Shown here: piece after piece, positions 50,468-61,535 of the stretch
How the letters are laid out: each line of letters starts with the position of its first letter
Position numbering within the stretch: position 1 is the stretch's first letter
Assembly (NCBI RefSeq): GCF_017980685.1
Contig: NZ_JACXXO010000007.1
Location: forward strand, 186,001-250,000
DNA from: Pseudomonas iridis
GTDB lineage: Bacteria; Pseudomonadota; Gammaproteobacteria; Pseudomonadales; Pseudomonadaceae
DNA length: 64,000 bases
Reading direction: 5' to 3'
Notes under the pieces: generated by a model
Database searches by the model: none
The model's input: the letters and a program-made list of their open reading frames with translations, nothing else
Told to the model about the DNA's origin: nothing
Position numbers and translations under genes: made by a program

Positions 50468-51441
50468 AAACTGCATCTCCTGCCAGCAAGCGTAGTGGCA
50501 ACTTTTACGGACTGGGCACCTATCTGGGGCTGGCCGGCGCACTGCTGGCGATGATTGCGCTGTTCTCGGTCTTGAGCAGCCACTTTCTGTCCTATAACAC
50601 TTTCAGTACGCTGGCCAACCAGATTCCCGACCTGATGGTGCTGGCCGTCGGCATGACCTTCGTGTTGATCATTGGCGGTATTGATCTGTCGGTGGGCTCG
50701 GTGCTGGCGCTCGCAGCATCAACGGTCAGTGTGGCCATGCTCGGTTGGGGTTGGAGCGTGTTGCCGGCGGCGTTGCTCGGAATGGCGGTCGCGGCATTGG
50801 CGGGCACCGTCACGGGTTCGATTACCGTGGCCTGGCGCATTCCTTCGTTCATCGTCTCTCTCGGTGTGCTGGAAATGGCCCGTGGCCTGGCTTACCAGAT
50901 GACCGGCTCGCGCACGGCTTATATTGGGGATTCGTTCGCCTGGTTGTCGAACCCGATCGCTTTCGGTATTTCACCGTCGTTTATCATTGCCTTGCTGGTG
51001 ATTTTTATTGCGCAGGCGGTTCTGACGCGCACGGTGTTCGGTCGTTACCTGATCGGTATCGGTACCAACGAGGAAGCGGTGCGGCTGGCGGGGATCAATC
51101 CAAAACCCTACAAGATTCTGGTGTTCAGCCTGATGGGCTTGCTGGCCGGTGTCGCCGCGCTGTTCCAGATTTCTCGACTGGAAGCAGCGGACCCGAATGC
51201 GGGCTCCGGTCTGGAGCTGCAAGTGATTGCCGCGGTGGTGATCGGCGGCACCAGCCTGATGGGTGGGCGCGGTTCGGTCATCAGCACTTTCTTCGGCGTC
51301 CTGATCATTTCCGTACTGGCGGCCGGTCTGGCGCAGATCGGTGCCAGCGAGCCGACCAAGCGCATCATCACCGGTGCGGTGATTGTGATCGCGGTCGTGC
51401 TCGATACCTATCGCAGCCAACGCGCCAGTCGGCGGGCTTGA
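50464..51441 (+). CDS. rbsC: ribose ABC transporter permease
   Basis: A 325-residue permease with about eight to ten membrane helices. Family segments include VLAVGMTFVLIIGGIDLSVG near residue 65 and the EAA-like loop GIGTNEEAVRLAGINPKPYK. It forms the channel for ribose with RbsA. ATGA overlap with rbsA couples translation; rbsR starts three bases after its stop. Confidence 0.95.
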   Translation: MKTASPASKRSGNFYGLGTYLGLAGALLAMIALFSVLSSHFLSYNTFSTLANQIPDLMVLAVGMTFVLIIGGIDLSVGSVLALAASTVSVAMLGWGWSVLPAALLGMAVAALAGTVTGSITVAWRIPSFIVSLGVLEMARGLAYQMTGSRTAYIGDSFAWLSNPIAFGISPSFIIALLVIFIAQAVLTRTVFGRYLIGIGTNEEAVRLAGINPKPYKILVFSLMGLLAGVAALFQISRLEAADPNAGSGLELQVIAAVVIGGTSLMGGRGSVISTFFGVLIISVLAAGLAQIGASEPTKRIITGAVIVIAVVLDTYRSQRASRRA

Positions 51442-51444
51442 AAC

Positions 51445-52464
51445 ATGGCGACAATCAAGGATGTGGCGGCGCTCGCGGGGATTTCCTACACGACGGTGTC
51501 TCACGTGGTGAACAACACACGACCGGTCAGTAAGGAGGTCCGGTTGAAAGTCGAGGCGGCCATCAAGAGTCTCGATTACGTGCCGAGTGCGGTGGCGCGC
51601 TCGCTGAAGGCCAAAACCACTGCAACCATTGGCTTGCTGGTGCCCAACAGTCTCAACCCGTACTTCGCCGAGTTGGCGCGGGGCATTGAGGATTACTGCG
51701 AGCGTAATGGCTACTGTGTGATTCTCTGCAACTCCGATGACAACCCGCAAAAGCAGCGCAGCTACTTGCGTGTCTTGCTGGAAAAACGCGTCGACGGCTT
51801 GATCGTCGCGTCGGCCGGCGGTGACAGTGGTCTGGCGCAGGGGCTGACCGGGGTAAAGACGCCAATGGTGATTGTCGACCGTGGACTGGACGGCGTGGAT
51901 GCCGATCTGGTGCGCATCGACCATGAGTACGGCGCTTACCTCGCCACCCGTCATCTGTTGGAGCTTGGCCACCGCGATATCGCGACCATTGGCGGCCCTG
52001 CGAGCACCAGCGTGGCGCAAATGCGTCAGGCCGGTTTTTGCCGGGCGCTGAAAGAGGCGGGCATCGCAGTGTCGCCAGCGCGCATGCTCGAGAGCGATTT
52101 CACCAGCACCGGCGGTTACAACGCAGCGACGACGCTGCTTGCGAGCGAGCCGCCGAGCGCGATTTTTGCCGGGAACGACATGATTGGCATCGGGGTGCTG
52201 CGAGCGGCGGCTGAACGCAAGGTGCGAGTGCCGAGCGAGCTGTCGGTGATCGGCTTCGACGATATCCAGATGAGCCGTTACGTGTACCCGGCCCTGACCA
52301 CCGTCGGCCAGTCGATCCTGCAACTGGGCGAGATGGCGGCTGAAGTGCTGCTGCGAAGGATTGCTACCCCAGGCCTGGTCACTGATCAACGGATCGTGAC
52401 CCCGAGCATTGTCTTGCGCGAATCGACTGCGCCGCTGTCCGGCGTGTTCACCGAATACCGCTGA
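51445..52464 (+). CDS. rbsR: LacI-family ribose repressor
   Basis: A 339-residue LacI-type regulator. The DNA-binding part is MATIKDVAALAGISYTTVSH with the hinge YVPSAVARSLKAKTT, followed by a ribose-binding-protein-like domain (LMVPNS-type strand GLLVPNSLNPYFAELA). It probably binds the palindromes at 47794 and 47859 and is released by ribose. It lies inside the operon it should control, between rbsC and rbsK. Confidence 0.93.
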   Translation: MATIKDVAALAGISYTTVSHVVNNTRPVSKEVRLKVEAAIKSLDYVPSAVARSLKAKTTATIGLLVPNSLNPYFAELARGIEDYCERNGYCVILCNSDDNPQKQRSYLRVLLEKRVDGLIVASAGGDSGLAQGLTGVKTPMVIVDRGLDGVDADLVRIDHEYGAYLATRHLLELGHRDIATIGGPASTSVAQMRQAGFCRALKEAGIAVSPARMLESDFTSTGGYNAATTLLASEPPSAIFAGNDMIGIGVLRAAAERKVRVPSELSVIGFDDIQMSRYVYPALTTVGQSILQLGEMAAEVLLRRIATPGLVTDQRIVTPSIVLRESTAPLSGVFTEYR

Positions 52465-52488
52465 AACCGAATTGACGAGTAGTGATGT

Positions 52489-53406
52489 ATGCCAGCAAAT
52501 GTAGTGGTAATAGGCAGCCTGAACATGGATCTGGTCACCCGTGCGCCACGGCTGCCCCGTGGCGGTGAAACGCTGATCGGACATTCCTTTGCCACCGTCT
52601 CTGGTGGCAAGGGCGCCAACCAGGCGGTGGCTGCCGCGCGCCTTGGTGCGCAAGTAGCGATGGTCGGCTGTGTAGGCAGCGATGACTATGGCGTGCAGTT
52701 GCGCGAAGCGTTGCTGGCCGAGCAGATTGACTGTCAGGCGGTCAGCGTTGTCGAGGACTCCAGTGGCGTGGCGCTGATCGTGGTCGATGACAACAGTCAG
52801 AACGCGATCGTGATTGTCGCCGGTGCCAACGGCGCCATGACGCCGGCGGTGATCGACCGCTTCGATGCCGTGTTGCAGGCCGCCGACGTTATCATCTGCC
52901 AGCTTGAGATTCCGGATGCAACCGTGGGCCATGCGCTCAAGCGTGCGCGTGTGCTGGGCAAGACCGTTATCCTCAATCCTGCCCCTGCCAGCCGTCCATT
53001 GCCGGCAGACTGGTTCGCAGCCATCGATTACCTGATTCCCAACGAAAGTGAAGCCGCTGCCTTGAGCGGGTTGCCGGTTGATTCGCTGGAAACTGCACAA
53101 AGCGCGGCAACTCACCTGATCGCGATGGGCGCAGGAAAGGTCATTATCACCCTTGGTGCTGAGGGCTCGTTGTTCGCCAACGGCAAAGGTTTCGAGCATT
53201 TTCCGGCGCCGAAAGTGAAGGCGGTCGATACCACTGCTGCGGGGGACACCTTCGTCGGTGGTTTTGCCGCTGCGCTGGCCGCCGGCAAGTCCGAGGCCGA
53301 AGCGATCCGCTACGGGCAGATTGCCGCCGCTCTGTCGGTTACTCGCGCCGGCGCGCAGCCTTCCATTCCAACCATGTCCGACGTACAGGCCTTTAAACCC
53401 GCATGA
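52489..53406 (+). CDS. rbsK: ribokinase
   Basis: A 305-residue PfkB-family kinase that makes ribose 5-phosphate. The N-terminal substrate motif is [20 protein letters not shown] and [15 protein letters not shown]. The C-terminal anion-hole and catalytic Asp are in [17 protein letters not shown] near residue 250. ATP site segment: [10 protein letters not shown]. The stop overlaps rbsD by four bases. Confidence 0.96.
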   Translation: MPANVVVIGSLNMDLVTRAPRLPRGGETLIGHSFATVSGGKGANQAVAAARLGAQVAMVGCVGSDDYGVQLREALLAEQIDCQAVSVVEDSSGVALIVVDDNSQNAIVIVAGANGAMTPAVIDRFDAVLQAADVIICQLEIPDATVGHALKRARVLGKTVILNPAPASRPLPADWFAAIDYLIPNESEAAALSGLPVDSLETAQSAATHLIAMGAGKVIITLGAEGSLFANGKGFEHFPAPKVKAVDTTAAGDTFVGGFAAALAAGKSEAEAIRYGQIAAALSVTRAGAQPSIPTMSDVQAFKPA

Positions 53407-53807
53407 AAAAGACTCCTTTGCTGAACGTCGCGCTGTCGCGACTGATCGCATCTCTGGGCCATGGCGACATGGTGGTGATTGGTGATGCCGGCTTGCCGGT
53501 GCCGCCGGGTGTCGAGCTGATCGACCTGGCGCTTACCCATGGTGTCCCGGACTTTGTCAGCACCCTGAAAGTCGTGCTAAGCGAGATGCAGGTGGAAAGC
53601 CATGCGTTGGCCAAGGAAATCTTCGACAAGCAACCGACTGCGTTGACCGCGCTCGACGAGTTGAATGACGAAGGTGCACTGGGTCGTCGCGATCTGCTCA
53701 GTCATGAGCAATTCAAGGTTCTTAGCCGACAGGCACGGGCGATTGTTCGTACAGGCGAATGTCAGCCTTACTGCAACATCGTTCTGGTGGCTGGTGTAAC
53801 GTTCTAA
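53403..53807 (+). CDS. rbsD: D-ribose pyranase
   Basis: A 134-residue RbsD/FucU mutarotase that converts beta-pyranose to beta-furanose ribose, the form RbsK uses. Catalytic His20 is in [15 protein letters not shown], and the C-terminal [15 protein letters not shown] is conserved. ATGA overlap with rbsK. The nucleoside hydrolase gene starts 31 bases downstream. Confidence 0.95.
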   Translation: MKKTPLLNVALSRLIASLGHGDMVVIGDAGLPVPPGVELIDLALTHGVPDFVSTLKVVLSEMQVESHALAKEIFDKQPTALTALDELNDEGALGRRDLLSHEQFKVLSRQARAIVRTGECQPYCNIVLVAGVTF

Positions 53808-53838
53808 CTTTCGATTTCACATGCACAAGGAATGCGCC

Positions 53839-54867
53839 ATGCAACGCTACGCTCAAAAACTGCACCAACTGCTCCGGAGTCTGCTGCTTTTGTCCCTGAT
53901 ATCTGCAACCGGCGCTCACGCGGCGGAAAAAATCGACCTGATTATCGACACCGATCCGGGTGCCGACGACGTGGTCGCCTTGCTGTTCGCGCTGGCCTCG
54001 CCAGACGAGCTGAACATCCGCGCGCTGACCACCGTGGCCGGCAACGTTCGCCTCGACAAGACTTCGCGTAACGCACGCCTGGCTCGCGAATGGGCGGGGC
54101 GCGAGGATGTACCCGTCTACGCCGGCGCGCCGAAGCCGCTGATGCGCACGCCGATCTACGCCGAGAACATCCATGGCAAGGAAGGCCTGTCGGGTGTCAC
54201 TGTGCACGAACCGAAAAAAGGTCTGGCTGAAGGCAGTGCGGTCAATTACCTGATTGATACCCTGAAACAAGCCAAACCACACAGCATTACCATCGCCATG
54301 CTTGGCCCGCAGACCAACCTTGCGCTGGCGTTGATCCAGGAGCCCGAGATTGTGCAGGGCATCAAGGAAGTGGTGATCATGGGCGGCGCGCACTTCAACG
54401 GCGGCAACATCACCCCGGTGGCGGAATTCAACCTGTTTGCCGATCCGCAAGCTGCTGAAGTGGTACTCAAGAGCGGCGTGAAGCTGACCTATCTGCCGCT
54501 GGACGTCACCCACAAGATTCTTACCAGCGATGCGCGCTTGAAGCAGATTGCTGCGCTCAACAACAACGCGAGCAAAATTGTCGGCGACATCCTCAACGAG
54601 TACATCAAAGGGGATATGGAGCATTACGGCATTCCGGGTGGCCCGGTGCATGACGCTACTGTCGTGGCTTATCTGCTCAAGCCAGAACTGTTCACCGGTC
54701 GCTCGGTAAACGTCGTGGTTGATAGTCGTGAGGGGCCGACTTTCGGTCAGACCGTCGTCGATTGGTATGACGGTCTCAAGGCTCCGAAGAATGCATTCTG
54801 GGTGGAAAATGGCGATGCTCAAGGGTTCTTCGATCTGCTGACCGAACGCCTGAAACGCCTCAAGTAA
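53839..54867 (+). CDS. exported nucleoside hydrolase at the end of the rbs operon
   Basis: A 342-residue inosine/uridine-type nucleoside N-ribohydrolase. A signal peptide (RSLLLLSLISATGAHA) precedes the calcium-site motif IDTDPGADDVVALLFALASP near residue 35. The second metal/substrate region is FNLFADPQAAEVV, and VHDATVVAYLL near residue 270 supplies the last Asp. It splits ribonucleosides into base and ribose. Being exported, it would release ribose in the periplasm next to RbsB. The ATG at 53839 has AAGGA upstream. A terminator follows. Confidence 0.92.
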   Translation: MQRYAQKLHQLLRSLLLLSLISATGAHAAEKIDLIIDTDPGADDVVALLFALASPDELNIRALTTVAGNVRLDKTSRNARLAREWAGREDVPVYAGAPKPLMRTPIYAENIHGKEGLSGVTVHEPKKGLAEGSAVNYLIDTLKQAKPHSITIAMLGPQTNLALALIQEPEIVQGIKEVVIMGGAHFNGGNITPVAEFNLFADPQAAEVVLKSGVKLTYLPLDVTHKILTSDARLKQIAALNNNASKIVGDILNEYIKGDMEHYGIPGGPVHDATVVAYLLKPELFTGRSVNVVVDSREGPTFGQTVVDWYDGLKAPKNAFWVENGDAQGFFDLLTERLKRLK

Positions 54868-54874
54868 TACCCCG

Positions 54875-54900
54875 CCCGCAGGTGCCAGCCTGCGGGTTTA
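54875..54900 (+). terminator. terminator of the rbs operon
   Basis: Stem CCCGCAGG/CCTGCGGG with loop TGCCAG and a TTTATT tail, eight bases after the nucleoside hydrolase stop. It touches the end of the converging gene. Confidence 0.8.
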
Positions 54901-55104
54901 TTCCCCCAGAGCGTGCTCGGTCTGTTCGATCGGGTACCGTTCGAAAATCTGCTTGATGAATTGTTGGGCCGCTTCGGTGCCCAACTCTTTGACCAATAGA
55001 TCGATACCAATAAGCGCCAACTCTTCAGTGGACCCCGGGCTGTAGGAGCTGTGTCCCTCTGCCCATTTGGCTTTGATGTCGGCGTCGATGCTTACACTGG
55101 TCAT
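54898..55104 (-). CDS. hypothetical small helical protein
   Basis: A 68-residue protein, MTSVSIDADIKAKWAEGHSS..., ending QTEHALGE. It is mostly helical and acidic, with no signal or membrane helix. I do not recognise the family. The frame extends upstream to 55320, but that part overlaps the divergent gene, so I use the ATG at 55104. The ribosome site is weak. Confidence 0.55.
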   Translation of the reverse strand: MTSVSIDADIKAKWAEGHSSYSPGSTEELALIGIDLLVKELGTEAAQQFIKQIFERYPIEQTEHALGE

Positions 55105-55194
55105 GATGAGGCTCGAAAAGTCGGGAAGTCTGTGTGCCGAGTTAACCATTTTGTCGGGCAGTTGGCACTGCGACTTAGGCATGAGCGCAGTGCT

Positions 55195-55542
55195 ATGCGA
55201 CACTTGGTCTTTTCCGGCGAATCCAAGGACAGTGCTGTGCAGATCGATTTGAATACCCCTGACGGCCTTACGCTTGATGCTGTGCGTCGATTGCTGGCCT
55301 CGGCCAGCGACGATGAACACACGCAGTTGCGAGTGACCAAGGGCGGTATGGCTTACATCTCTTCTGGTGTGACGGGCGGGCAGGACATCGATGGCTTGTT
55401 GTTTCGCCTGGAAACCTGGGCCAAGGGGTCGGGTTACGTTGGCAATGTCGCGGCCAGTGACGAGGTGTGGGTGATGCAGATTTTCAACGCGCTCAAGGAC
55501 AACTGGCCGAATCCGCCATATGACTACATCGACGTTTACTGA
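55195..55542 (+). CDS. hypothetical small cytoplasmic protein
   Basis: A 115-residue protein, MRHLVFSGESKDSAVQIDL..., with alternating strands and helices and a C-terminus DNWPNPPYDYIDVY. No signal, membrane helix or known motif. Divergent from the gene at 54898-55104 across 90 bases, which probably hold both promoters. The ATG at 55195 is chosen because the longer frame overlaps the neighbour. Confidence 0.6.
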   Translation: MRHLVFSGESKDSAVQIDLNTPDGLTLDAVRRLLASASDDEHTQLRVTKGGMAYISSGVTGGQDIDGLLFRLETWAKGSGYVGNVAASDEVWVMQIFNALKDNWPNPPYDYIDVY

Positions 55543-55707
55543 GCTCGTTAATATTCAGTCACGATTGATTGATGAGTGGCCCGCGCCGCTCAGGCACACT
55601 CGGCGTTTTTCCGATTGTGTGGCCGGGTGATGGCATTTGTCATGAAACCAAACGCCGGATCGGCGGTCGCACGATCTCAGCTAACTATTTGAAAACAAGG
55701 AGGCTTC

Positions 55708-56025
55708 ATGCCTTTGAAGTTCGCATCAATGGGTGCACTAATGGCCGTTGCCATGTTGGCCGGTTGCAGCACAACCTCCAGCGAGTCGGCAAAGGATCCT
55801 GTGGCGACCGAAGCCGGTCATAGCCGCTGTGAAGCAACGGCAGCGGAGTTCGCCATTGGCAAGAAAGCTTCGCCCGCCCTGTTGGAGCAGGCTCGTGCCA
55901 AGGCCGGTGCGCAAAACGCCCGCTTCCTCAAGCCAGACGACATGATCACTCTGGAATACCGTTCTGATCGCTTGAACCTGAATACCGACAACAGTCTCGT
56001 GGTTAATCGCGTCAACTGCGGCTGA
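55708..56025 (+). CDS. I78-family peptidase inhibitor lipoprotein
   Basis: A 105-residue predicted lipoprotein: lipobox MLAGC with Cys20, then an I78-type inhibitor domain (RCEATAAEFAIGKKASPALL, RFLKPDDMITLEYRSDRLNL, terminal VNCG). The two conserved cysteines probably form a disulfide. I78 inhibitors block serine peptidases; here it may protect the envelope. AAGGAGG lies before the ATG. Confidence 0.85.
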   Translation: MPLKFASMGALMAVAMLAGCSTTSSESAKDPVATEAGHSRCEATAAEFAIGKKASPALLEQARAKAGAQNARFLKPDDMITLEYRSDRLNLNTDNSLVVNRVNCG

Positions 56026-56051
56026 TAGCCGGCAGCTTTTGTTTCAGGCAT

Positions 56052-56083
56052 AAAAAACCCCGTCACATGGACGGGGTTTTTTT
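56052..56083. terminator. bidirectional terminator between the I78 gene and csp
   Basis: AAAAAACCCCGTC and GACGGGGTTTTTT around ACATG, between convergent genes. Confidence 0.95.
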
Positions 56084-56097
56084 AGTGCGCCGAGAAA

Positions 56098-56310
56098 TTA
56101 CTCTGGGCGAACCTGTGCAGCTTGCATACCCTTTTGGCCTTTCTCAGCCACGAAGGAAACGGTCTGGCCTTCTTTCAGGCTTTTGAAACCGTCGCTTTCG
56201 ATAGCTTTGAAGTGTACGAACAGGTCGTCACCGCCACCTTGAGGAGTGATGAAGCCGAAGCCTTTTTCATCGTTGAACCACTTAACGGTGCCGGTTTGGC
56301 GATTAGACAT
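56098..56310 (-). CDS. cold-shock / Csp-family RNA chaperone
   Basis: A 70-residue single cold-shock domain protein with RNP1 KGFGFI and RNP2 LFVHF, starting [20 protein letters not shown]. It binds single-stranded RNA or DNA and melts RNA structure. Its AAGAAAC leader is AT-rich and could be a long 5' UTR, as in cspA genes. Whether it is cold-induced cannot be told. Confidence 0.95.
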   Translation of the reverse strand: MSNRQTGTVKWFNDEKGFGFITPQGGGDDLFVHFKAIESDGFKSLKEGQTVSFVAEKGQKGMQAAQVRPE

Positions 56311-56597
56311 GGTGTATCTCCAAGAAACATATATTTTTCAGTACTGTGCTGCTCAGGCCAACTGGGCACACCGGGATATCATAGTCGAAATGTTCGCTTT
56401 GTAACCCCCCGGACGTGCTGTTTGCCAGTCAGTCGCGTTTTCTTTACTGTCTGTTTCGGCTGAAAGCCCCGGATTTAAAGGCTTTTAGTCGAAAGTAAAG
56501 ACTATAAAAAAACCTGTAAAACCTGCATAAATCGATCAGAAAAGCTCAAAACAAGAGACTTTTCGCAGGTTTCAGTCTGCTCAAAATGAATTTTTTG

Positions 56598-56900
56598 TCA
56601 CTTTTTCGCCGGCGTGTTGGCCTTGCATTTGGCAATCTGGGCCAGTGCTTTTTGTTGCAATTCAGGCGTTGCCTTGTTGTCCATCAAAGCCTGAATGTCG
56701 CTAGCGGGATAAGACTTGATGGCATCAGCACCGCACGCGCAGTGAGATTTCGCCGCTGCAGCGCCGATCTGAGGCGTTGCGGCCTGCGAACATTGCGCCA
56801 TGTATTTATCACGTTCGCCCTTTGGCCAGTCTGCGTGAGCACTTAACGGCAGCAGCAGAACAATAGGGGCGACTACCGCGAACAGGGTATTCAGACGCAT
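56598..56900 (-). CDS. secreted Cys-containing small protein
   Basis: A 100-residue exported protein: signal peptide MRLNTLFAVVAPIVLLLPLS cleaved after AHA, then a helical domain with four cysteines (QCSQ, HCACG, KCKA) likely to form two disulfides, ending NTPAKK. I do not recognise a named family. AAGGAG precedes the ATG at 56900. It lies upstream of csp on the same strand, with 287 AT-rich bases between, where I see only possible csp leader sequence. Confidence 0.75.
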   Translation of the reverse strand: MRLNTLFAVVAPIVLLLPLSAHADWPKGERDKYMAQCSQAATPQIGAAAAKSHCACGADAIKSYPASDIQALMDNKATPELQQKALAQIAKCKANTPAKK

Positions 56901-57270
56901 GTGAGGATGCTCCTTGTGGGTCAATGTCTTGTTATCTGATGGCTGAATGGCCAATCAAGTTCAGCACTGTGGCATAAAACGGACGATTTGCCTGAGGGCA
57001 AGACTCGAGTACATCGGCGACCGTTCATCTGTGCTAGCATGCCCGACTCGGGCGTTTGCAGGCTCCGGATGACCTCTAGTCCCGGCAGCGGCAGCGTACG
57101 AAAATCCCGATTTGAATCCCAGTCACTCTGGTTCGGTTTCCGGTTGGCCGCAAGGCTCCTGCCGCTGTAAGGCAGGCGTTCGTCATTGAATGGCCTGGAT
57201 CGGATCTTGTACTGGCTCATCCCAACCCACGTGACCTTTGGTAGGGGTCACCACTAGGAGAGGAGGCGCC
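56901..57270. other. thrS upstream region
   Basis: No gene is supported in 370 bases. CAGCGGCAG (57086-57094) can pair with CTGCCGCTG (57159-57167), enclosing further GC-rich complementary stretches, so the thrS leader may be structured. E. coli thrS is autoregulated through a tRNA-like leader; similarity here is not established. Confidence 0.35.
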
Positions 57271-59193
57271 ATGCCAACTATTACTCTTCCCGACGGCAGT
57301 CAACGTTCATTCGATCACCCGGTTTCCGTAGCCGAGGTCGCCGCATCCATTGGTGCTGGTCTGGCCAAGGCCACTGTGGCCGGCAAGGTCAATGGCCAAC
57401 TGGTCGACGCCAGTGACATCATCGACAGCGACTCGACACTGCAAATCATCACGCCAAAGGATGAAGATGGGCTGGAGATCATTCGCCACTCTTGCGCCCA
57501 TCTGGTAGGCCATGCGGTCAAGCAGCTGTATCCGACGGCTAAAATGGTCATCGGCCCGGTTATTGACGAAGGCTTCTATTACGACATCGCCTTCGAACGT
57601 CCTTTTACTCCGGACGACATGGCTGCCATCGAGCAGCGCATGCAGCAGTTGATCGAGAAAGATTACGACGTCATCAAGAAAGTCACTCCGCGCGCTGAAG
57701 TGATCGAAGTGTTCAAGGCTCGGGGCGAAGACTACAAGCTGCGCCTGGTCGAAGACATGCCGAACGAGCAGGCCATGGGGTTGTACTATCACGAAGAATA
57801 CGTCGACATGTGTCGCGGCCCTCACGTGCCGAACACACGTTTTCTGAAGTCCTTCAAACTGACCAAGCTGTCCGGCGCTTACTGGCGCGGCGATGCCAAA
57901 AACGAGCAATTGCAGCGCGTTTACGGCACTGCATGGGCTGACAAGAAGCAGTTGGCAGCCTACATCCAGCGTATCGAAGAAGCCGAAAAGCGCGATCACC
58001 GCAAGATCGGCAAGCGCCTGGGCTTGTTCCACACTCAGGAAGAGTCCCCGGGTATGGTGTTCTGGCACCCGAACGGCTGGACTCTGTACCAGGTGCTTGA
58101 GCAGTACATGCGCAAGGTGCAGCGTGACAACGGCTACCTTGAGATCAAGACGCCACAAGTCGTTGATCGCAGCCTGTGGGAGAAATCCGGGCATTGGGCC
58201 AACTACGCCGACAACATGTTCACCACTCAGTCGGAAAACCGTGACTACGCGATCAAGCCGATGAACTGCCCGTGCCACGTGCAGGTGTTCAATCAAGGCC
58301 TGAAAAGCTACCGCGAACTGCCGATGCGTCTGGCCGAATTCGGTGCTTGCCACCGTAACGAGCCATCGGGTGCGCTGCACGGCATCATGCGCGTGCGTGC
58401 GTTCACTCAGGACGACGCCCACATCTTCTGCACCGAAGAGCAGATGCAGGCCGAGTCTGCTGCGTTTATCAAGCTGACCATGGACGTTTATCGCGACTTC
58501 GGCTTCACCGATGTCGAAATGAAGCTGTCCACTCGTCCGGAAAAACGCGTTGGCTCCGATGAATTGTGGGATCGCGCAGAAGCCGCATTGGCCGCAGCCC
58601 TTGACAGTGCGGGTCTTGCGTACGATCTGCAGCCGGGTGAGGGCGCGTTCTACGGTCCGAAGATCGAGTTCTCGCTCAAAGATTGCCTTGGCCGTGTCTG
58701 GCAGTGTGGTACCCTGCAGCTCGATTTTAACCTGCCTATCCGTCTGGGAGCCGAATACGTCTCCGAAGACAACAGTCGCAAGCACCCGGTAATGTTGCAC
58801 CGGGCGATCCTTGGATCCTTCGAACGATTCGTCGGAATCCTGATCGAGCACTACGAGGGTGCATTCCCTGCGTGGCTGGCTCCGACCCAGGCAGTGATCA
58901 TGAACATCACTGACAAACAGGCCGATTTTGCCGCCGAGGTTGAAAAAACTCTCAACGAAAGCGGTTTTCGTGCCAAGTCTGACTTGAGAAATGAAAAGAT
59001 CGGCTTTAAAATCCGTGAGCATACTTTGCTCAAGGTTCCCTATCTCTTGGTTATCGGGGATCGGGAAGTCGAGATGCAGACTGTCGCTGTGCGTACTCGT
59101 GAAGGTGCTGACCTGGGCTCGATGCCCGTCGCCCAGTTCGCTGAGTTTCTCGCGCAAGCGGTTTCCCGGCGTGGTCGCCCAGATTCGGAGTAA
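57271..59193 (+). CDS. thrS: threonyl-tRNA synthetase
   Basis: A 640-residue class II synthetase (E. coli 642). It has an N-terminal TGS domain (1-61), an editing domain with the HXXXH motif [10 protein letters not shown] near residue 74 and a later C/H site, the class II catalytic core ([44 protein letters not shown]), and the anticodon-binding C-terminus. The ATG at 57271 has GGAGAGGAGG. Its final codons carry the GGAG used by infC. Confidence 0.98.
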   Translation: MPTITLPDGSQRSFDHPVSVAEVAASIGAGLAKATVAGKVNGQLVDASDIIDSDSTLQIITPKDEDGLEIIRHSCAHLVGHAVKQLYPTAKMVIGPVIDEGFYYDIAFERPFTPDDMAAIEQRMQQLIEKDYDVIKKVTPRAEVIEVFKARGEDYKLRLVEDMPNEQAMGLYYHEEYVDMCRGPHVPNTRFLKSFKLTKLSGAYWRGDAKNEQLQRVYGTAWADKKQLAAYIQRIEEAEKRDHRKIGKRLGLFHTQEESPGMVFWHPNGWTLYQVLEQYMRKVQRDNGYLEIKTPQVVDRSLWEKSGHWANYADNMFTTQSENRDYAIKPMNCPCHVQVFNQGLKSYRELPMRLAEFGACHRNEPSGALHGIMRVRAFTQDDAHIFCTEEQMQAESAAFIKLTMDVYRDFGFTDVEMKLSTRPEKRVGSDELWDRAEAALAAALDSAGLAYDLQPGEGAFYGPKIEFSLKDCLGRVWQCGTLQLDFNLPIRLGAEYVSEDNSRKHPVMLHRAILGSFERFVGILIEHYEGAFPAWLAPTQAVIMNITDKQADFAAEVEKTLNESGFRAKSDLRNEKIGFKIREHTLLKVPYLLVIGDREVEMQTVAVRTREGADLGSMPVAQFAEFLAQAVSRRGRPDSE

Positions 59194-59198
59194 TTACT

Positions 59199-59744
59199 AT
59201 TAAGCGTGAAATGAGACAAGATAAACGAGCTGCACCGAAAGCCCCGATCAACGAGAATATCTCGGCACGCGAGGTTCGGTTAATTGGGGCTGAAGGTGAA
59301 CAGCTTGGGATTGTGTCAATTGAAGACGCGCTTCTTAAGGCTGAAGAGGCCAAACTGGATTTGGTGGAAATTTCCGCCGATGCAGTACCCCCTGTTTGCA
59401 AACTGATGGACTACGGCAAATCGATCTTCGAGAAGAAGAAGCAGGTTGCCGCAGCCAAGAAAAACCAGAAGCAGATTCAGGTTAAAGAAATCAAGTTTCG
59501 TCCAGGGACGGAGGAAGGGGATTACCAGGTAAAACTGCGCAACCTGGTACGTTTCCTGAGTGATGGGGACAGGGCCAAGGTATCCTTGCGATTCCGCGGC
59601 CGTGAGATGGCCCACCAGGAGCTGGGGATGGAACTCCTCAAGCGAGTTGAAGGTGACTTGCTCGAGTACGGTTCTGTCGAACAGCATCCTAAGATGGAAG
59701 GACGCCAGCTGATCATGGTCATCGCCCCGAAAAAGAAGAAGTAA
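59199..59744 (+). CDS. infC: translation initiation factor IF-3 (AUU start)
   Basis: A 181-residue IF-3 with N domain ([20 protein letters not shown]), lysine-rich linker ([15 protein letters not shown]) and C domain ([20 protein letters not shown]). I start it at ATT 59199, because GGAG at 59187-59190 is eight bases upstream; the ATG at 59211 lies 20 bases from it. An AUU start is the hallmark of infC: IF-3 discriminates against it and so represses itself. It begins five bases after the thrS stop. Confidence 0.95.
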   Translation: MKREMRQDKRAAPKAPINENISAREVRLIGAEGEQLGIVSIEDALLKAEEAKLDLVEISADAVPPVCKLMDYGKSIFEKKKQVAAAKKNQKQIQVKEIKFRPGTEEGDYQVKLRNLVRFLSDGDRAKVSLRFRGREMAHQELGMELLKRVEGDLLEYGSVEQHPKMEGRQLIMVIAPKKKK

Positions 59745-59803
59745 TCAATAGGGCACGGCAGGCCTTCTGATTATGTTTATCAACTGAATGCGGAGTACCG
59801 AAC

Positions 59804-59998
59804 ATGCCAAAGATGAAAACTAAAAGTGGTGCTGCTAAGCGGTTTCTGAAAACTGCTAACGGTATCAAGCACAAGCACGCTTTCAAGAGCCACATCCTGA
59901 CTAAAATGTCGACCAAGCGTAAGCGTCAACTGCGCGGTAGCAGCTTGCTGCATCCGTCGGACGTCGCAAAAGTCGAGCGCATGCTGCGCCTTCGTTAA
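59804..59998 (+). CDS. rpmI: ribosomal protein bL35
   Basis: The 64-residue basic L35 protein, [20 protein letters not shown]..., of the large subunit. CGGAG lies before the ATG. It is in the infC-rpmI-rplT operon, which L20 represses in E. coli by binding the rpmI leader; control here is assumed. Confidence 0.97.
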   Translation: MPKMKTKSGAAKRFLKTANGIKHKHAFKSHILTKMSTKRKRQLRGSSLLHPSDVAKVERMLRLR

Positions 59999-60026
59999 TT
60001 TTAGTCAAGAATAGAGGAAGTAACTC

Positions 60027-60383
60027 ATGGCTCGTGTAAAGCGTGGCGTCATGGCGCGTAAGCGCCACAAGAAAATTCTGAAACTTGCTAAAGGCTACTA
60101 CGGTGCACGTTCGCGCGTATTCCGTGTTGCCAAGCAAGCGGTTATCAAGGCTGGCCAATACGCCTACCGTGACCGTCGTCAGAAAAAACGTCAGTTCCGC
60201 GCTCTGTGGATCGCTCGTATCAATGCTGGTGCTCGTGTTAACGGTCTGTCCTACAGCCGTTTCATCGCTGGCCTGAAAAAAGCGTCCATCGAGATCGACC
60301 GTAAGGTTCTGGCTGATCTGGCAGTGAACGAAAAAGCGGTGTTTGCTGCGATTGTCGAGAAAGCTAAAGCCACCTTGGCTTAA
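60027..60383 (+). CDS. rplT: ribosomal protein bL20
   Basis: The 118-residue L20 protein, [20 protein letters not shown]..., needed early in 50S assembly; the basic N-terminal extension reaches into 23S rRNA. GAGGAAG precedes the ATG. In E. coli L20 represses its own operon. A strong hairpin separates it from pheS. Confidence 0.98.
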   Translation: MARVKRGVMARKRHKKILKLAKGYYGARSRVFRVAKQAVIKAGQYAYRDRRQKKRQFRALWIARINAGARVNGLSYSRFIAGLKKASIEIDRKVLADLAVNEKAVFAAIVEKAKATLA

Positions 60384-60439
60384 GTACCCCCGACAATCAC
60401 CCGGCCTCACTTTCGTGGGGCCAGGTGGTAAACGTCTTA

Positions 60440-61509
<1,070 letters not shown>

Positions 61510-61535
61510 TCGTAACGAATTTTTAGGAGAGCAGG

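Noticed and set aside
50971..53451. An 826-codon minus-strand frame
   Set aside because: It is a shadow of rbsC, rbsR and rbsK, all clearly recognised on the plus strand.
55569..55823. An 84-codon plus-strand frame before the I78 gene
   Set aside because: It overlaps the ribosome site and lipobox of the I78 gene and has no motif.
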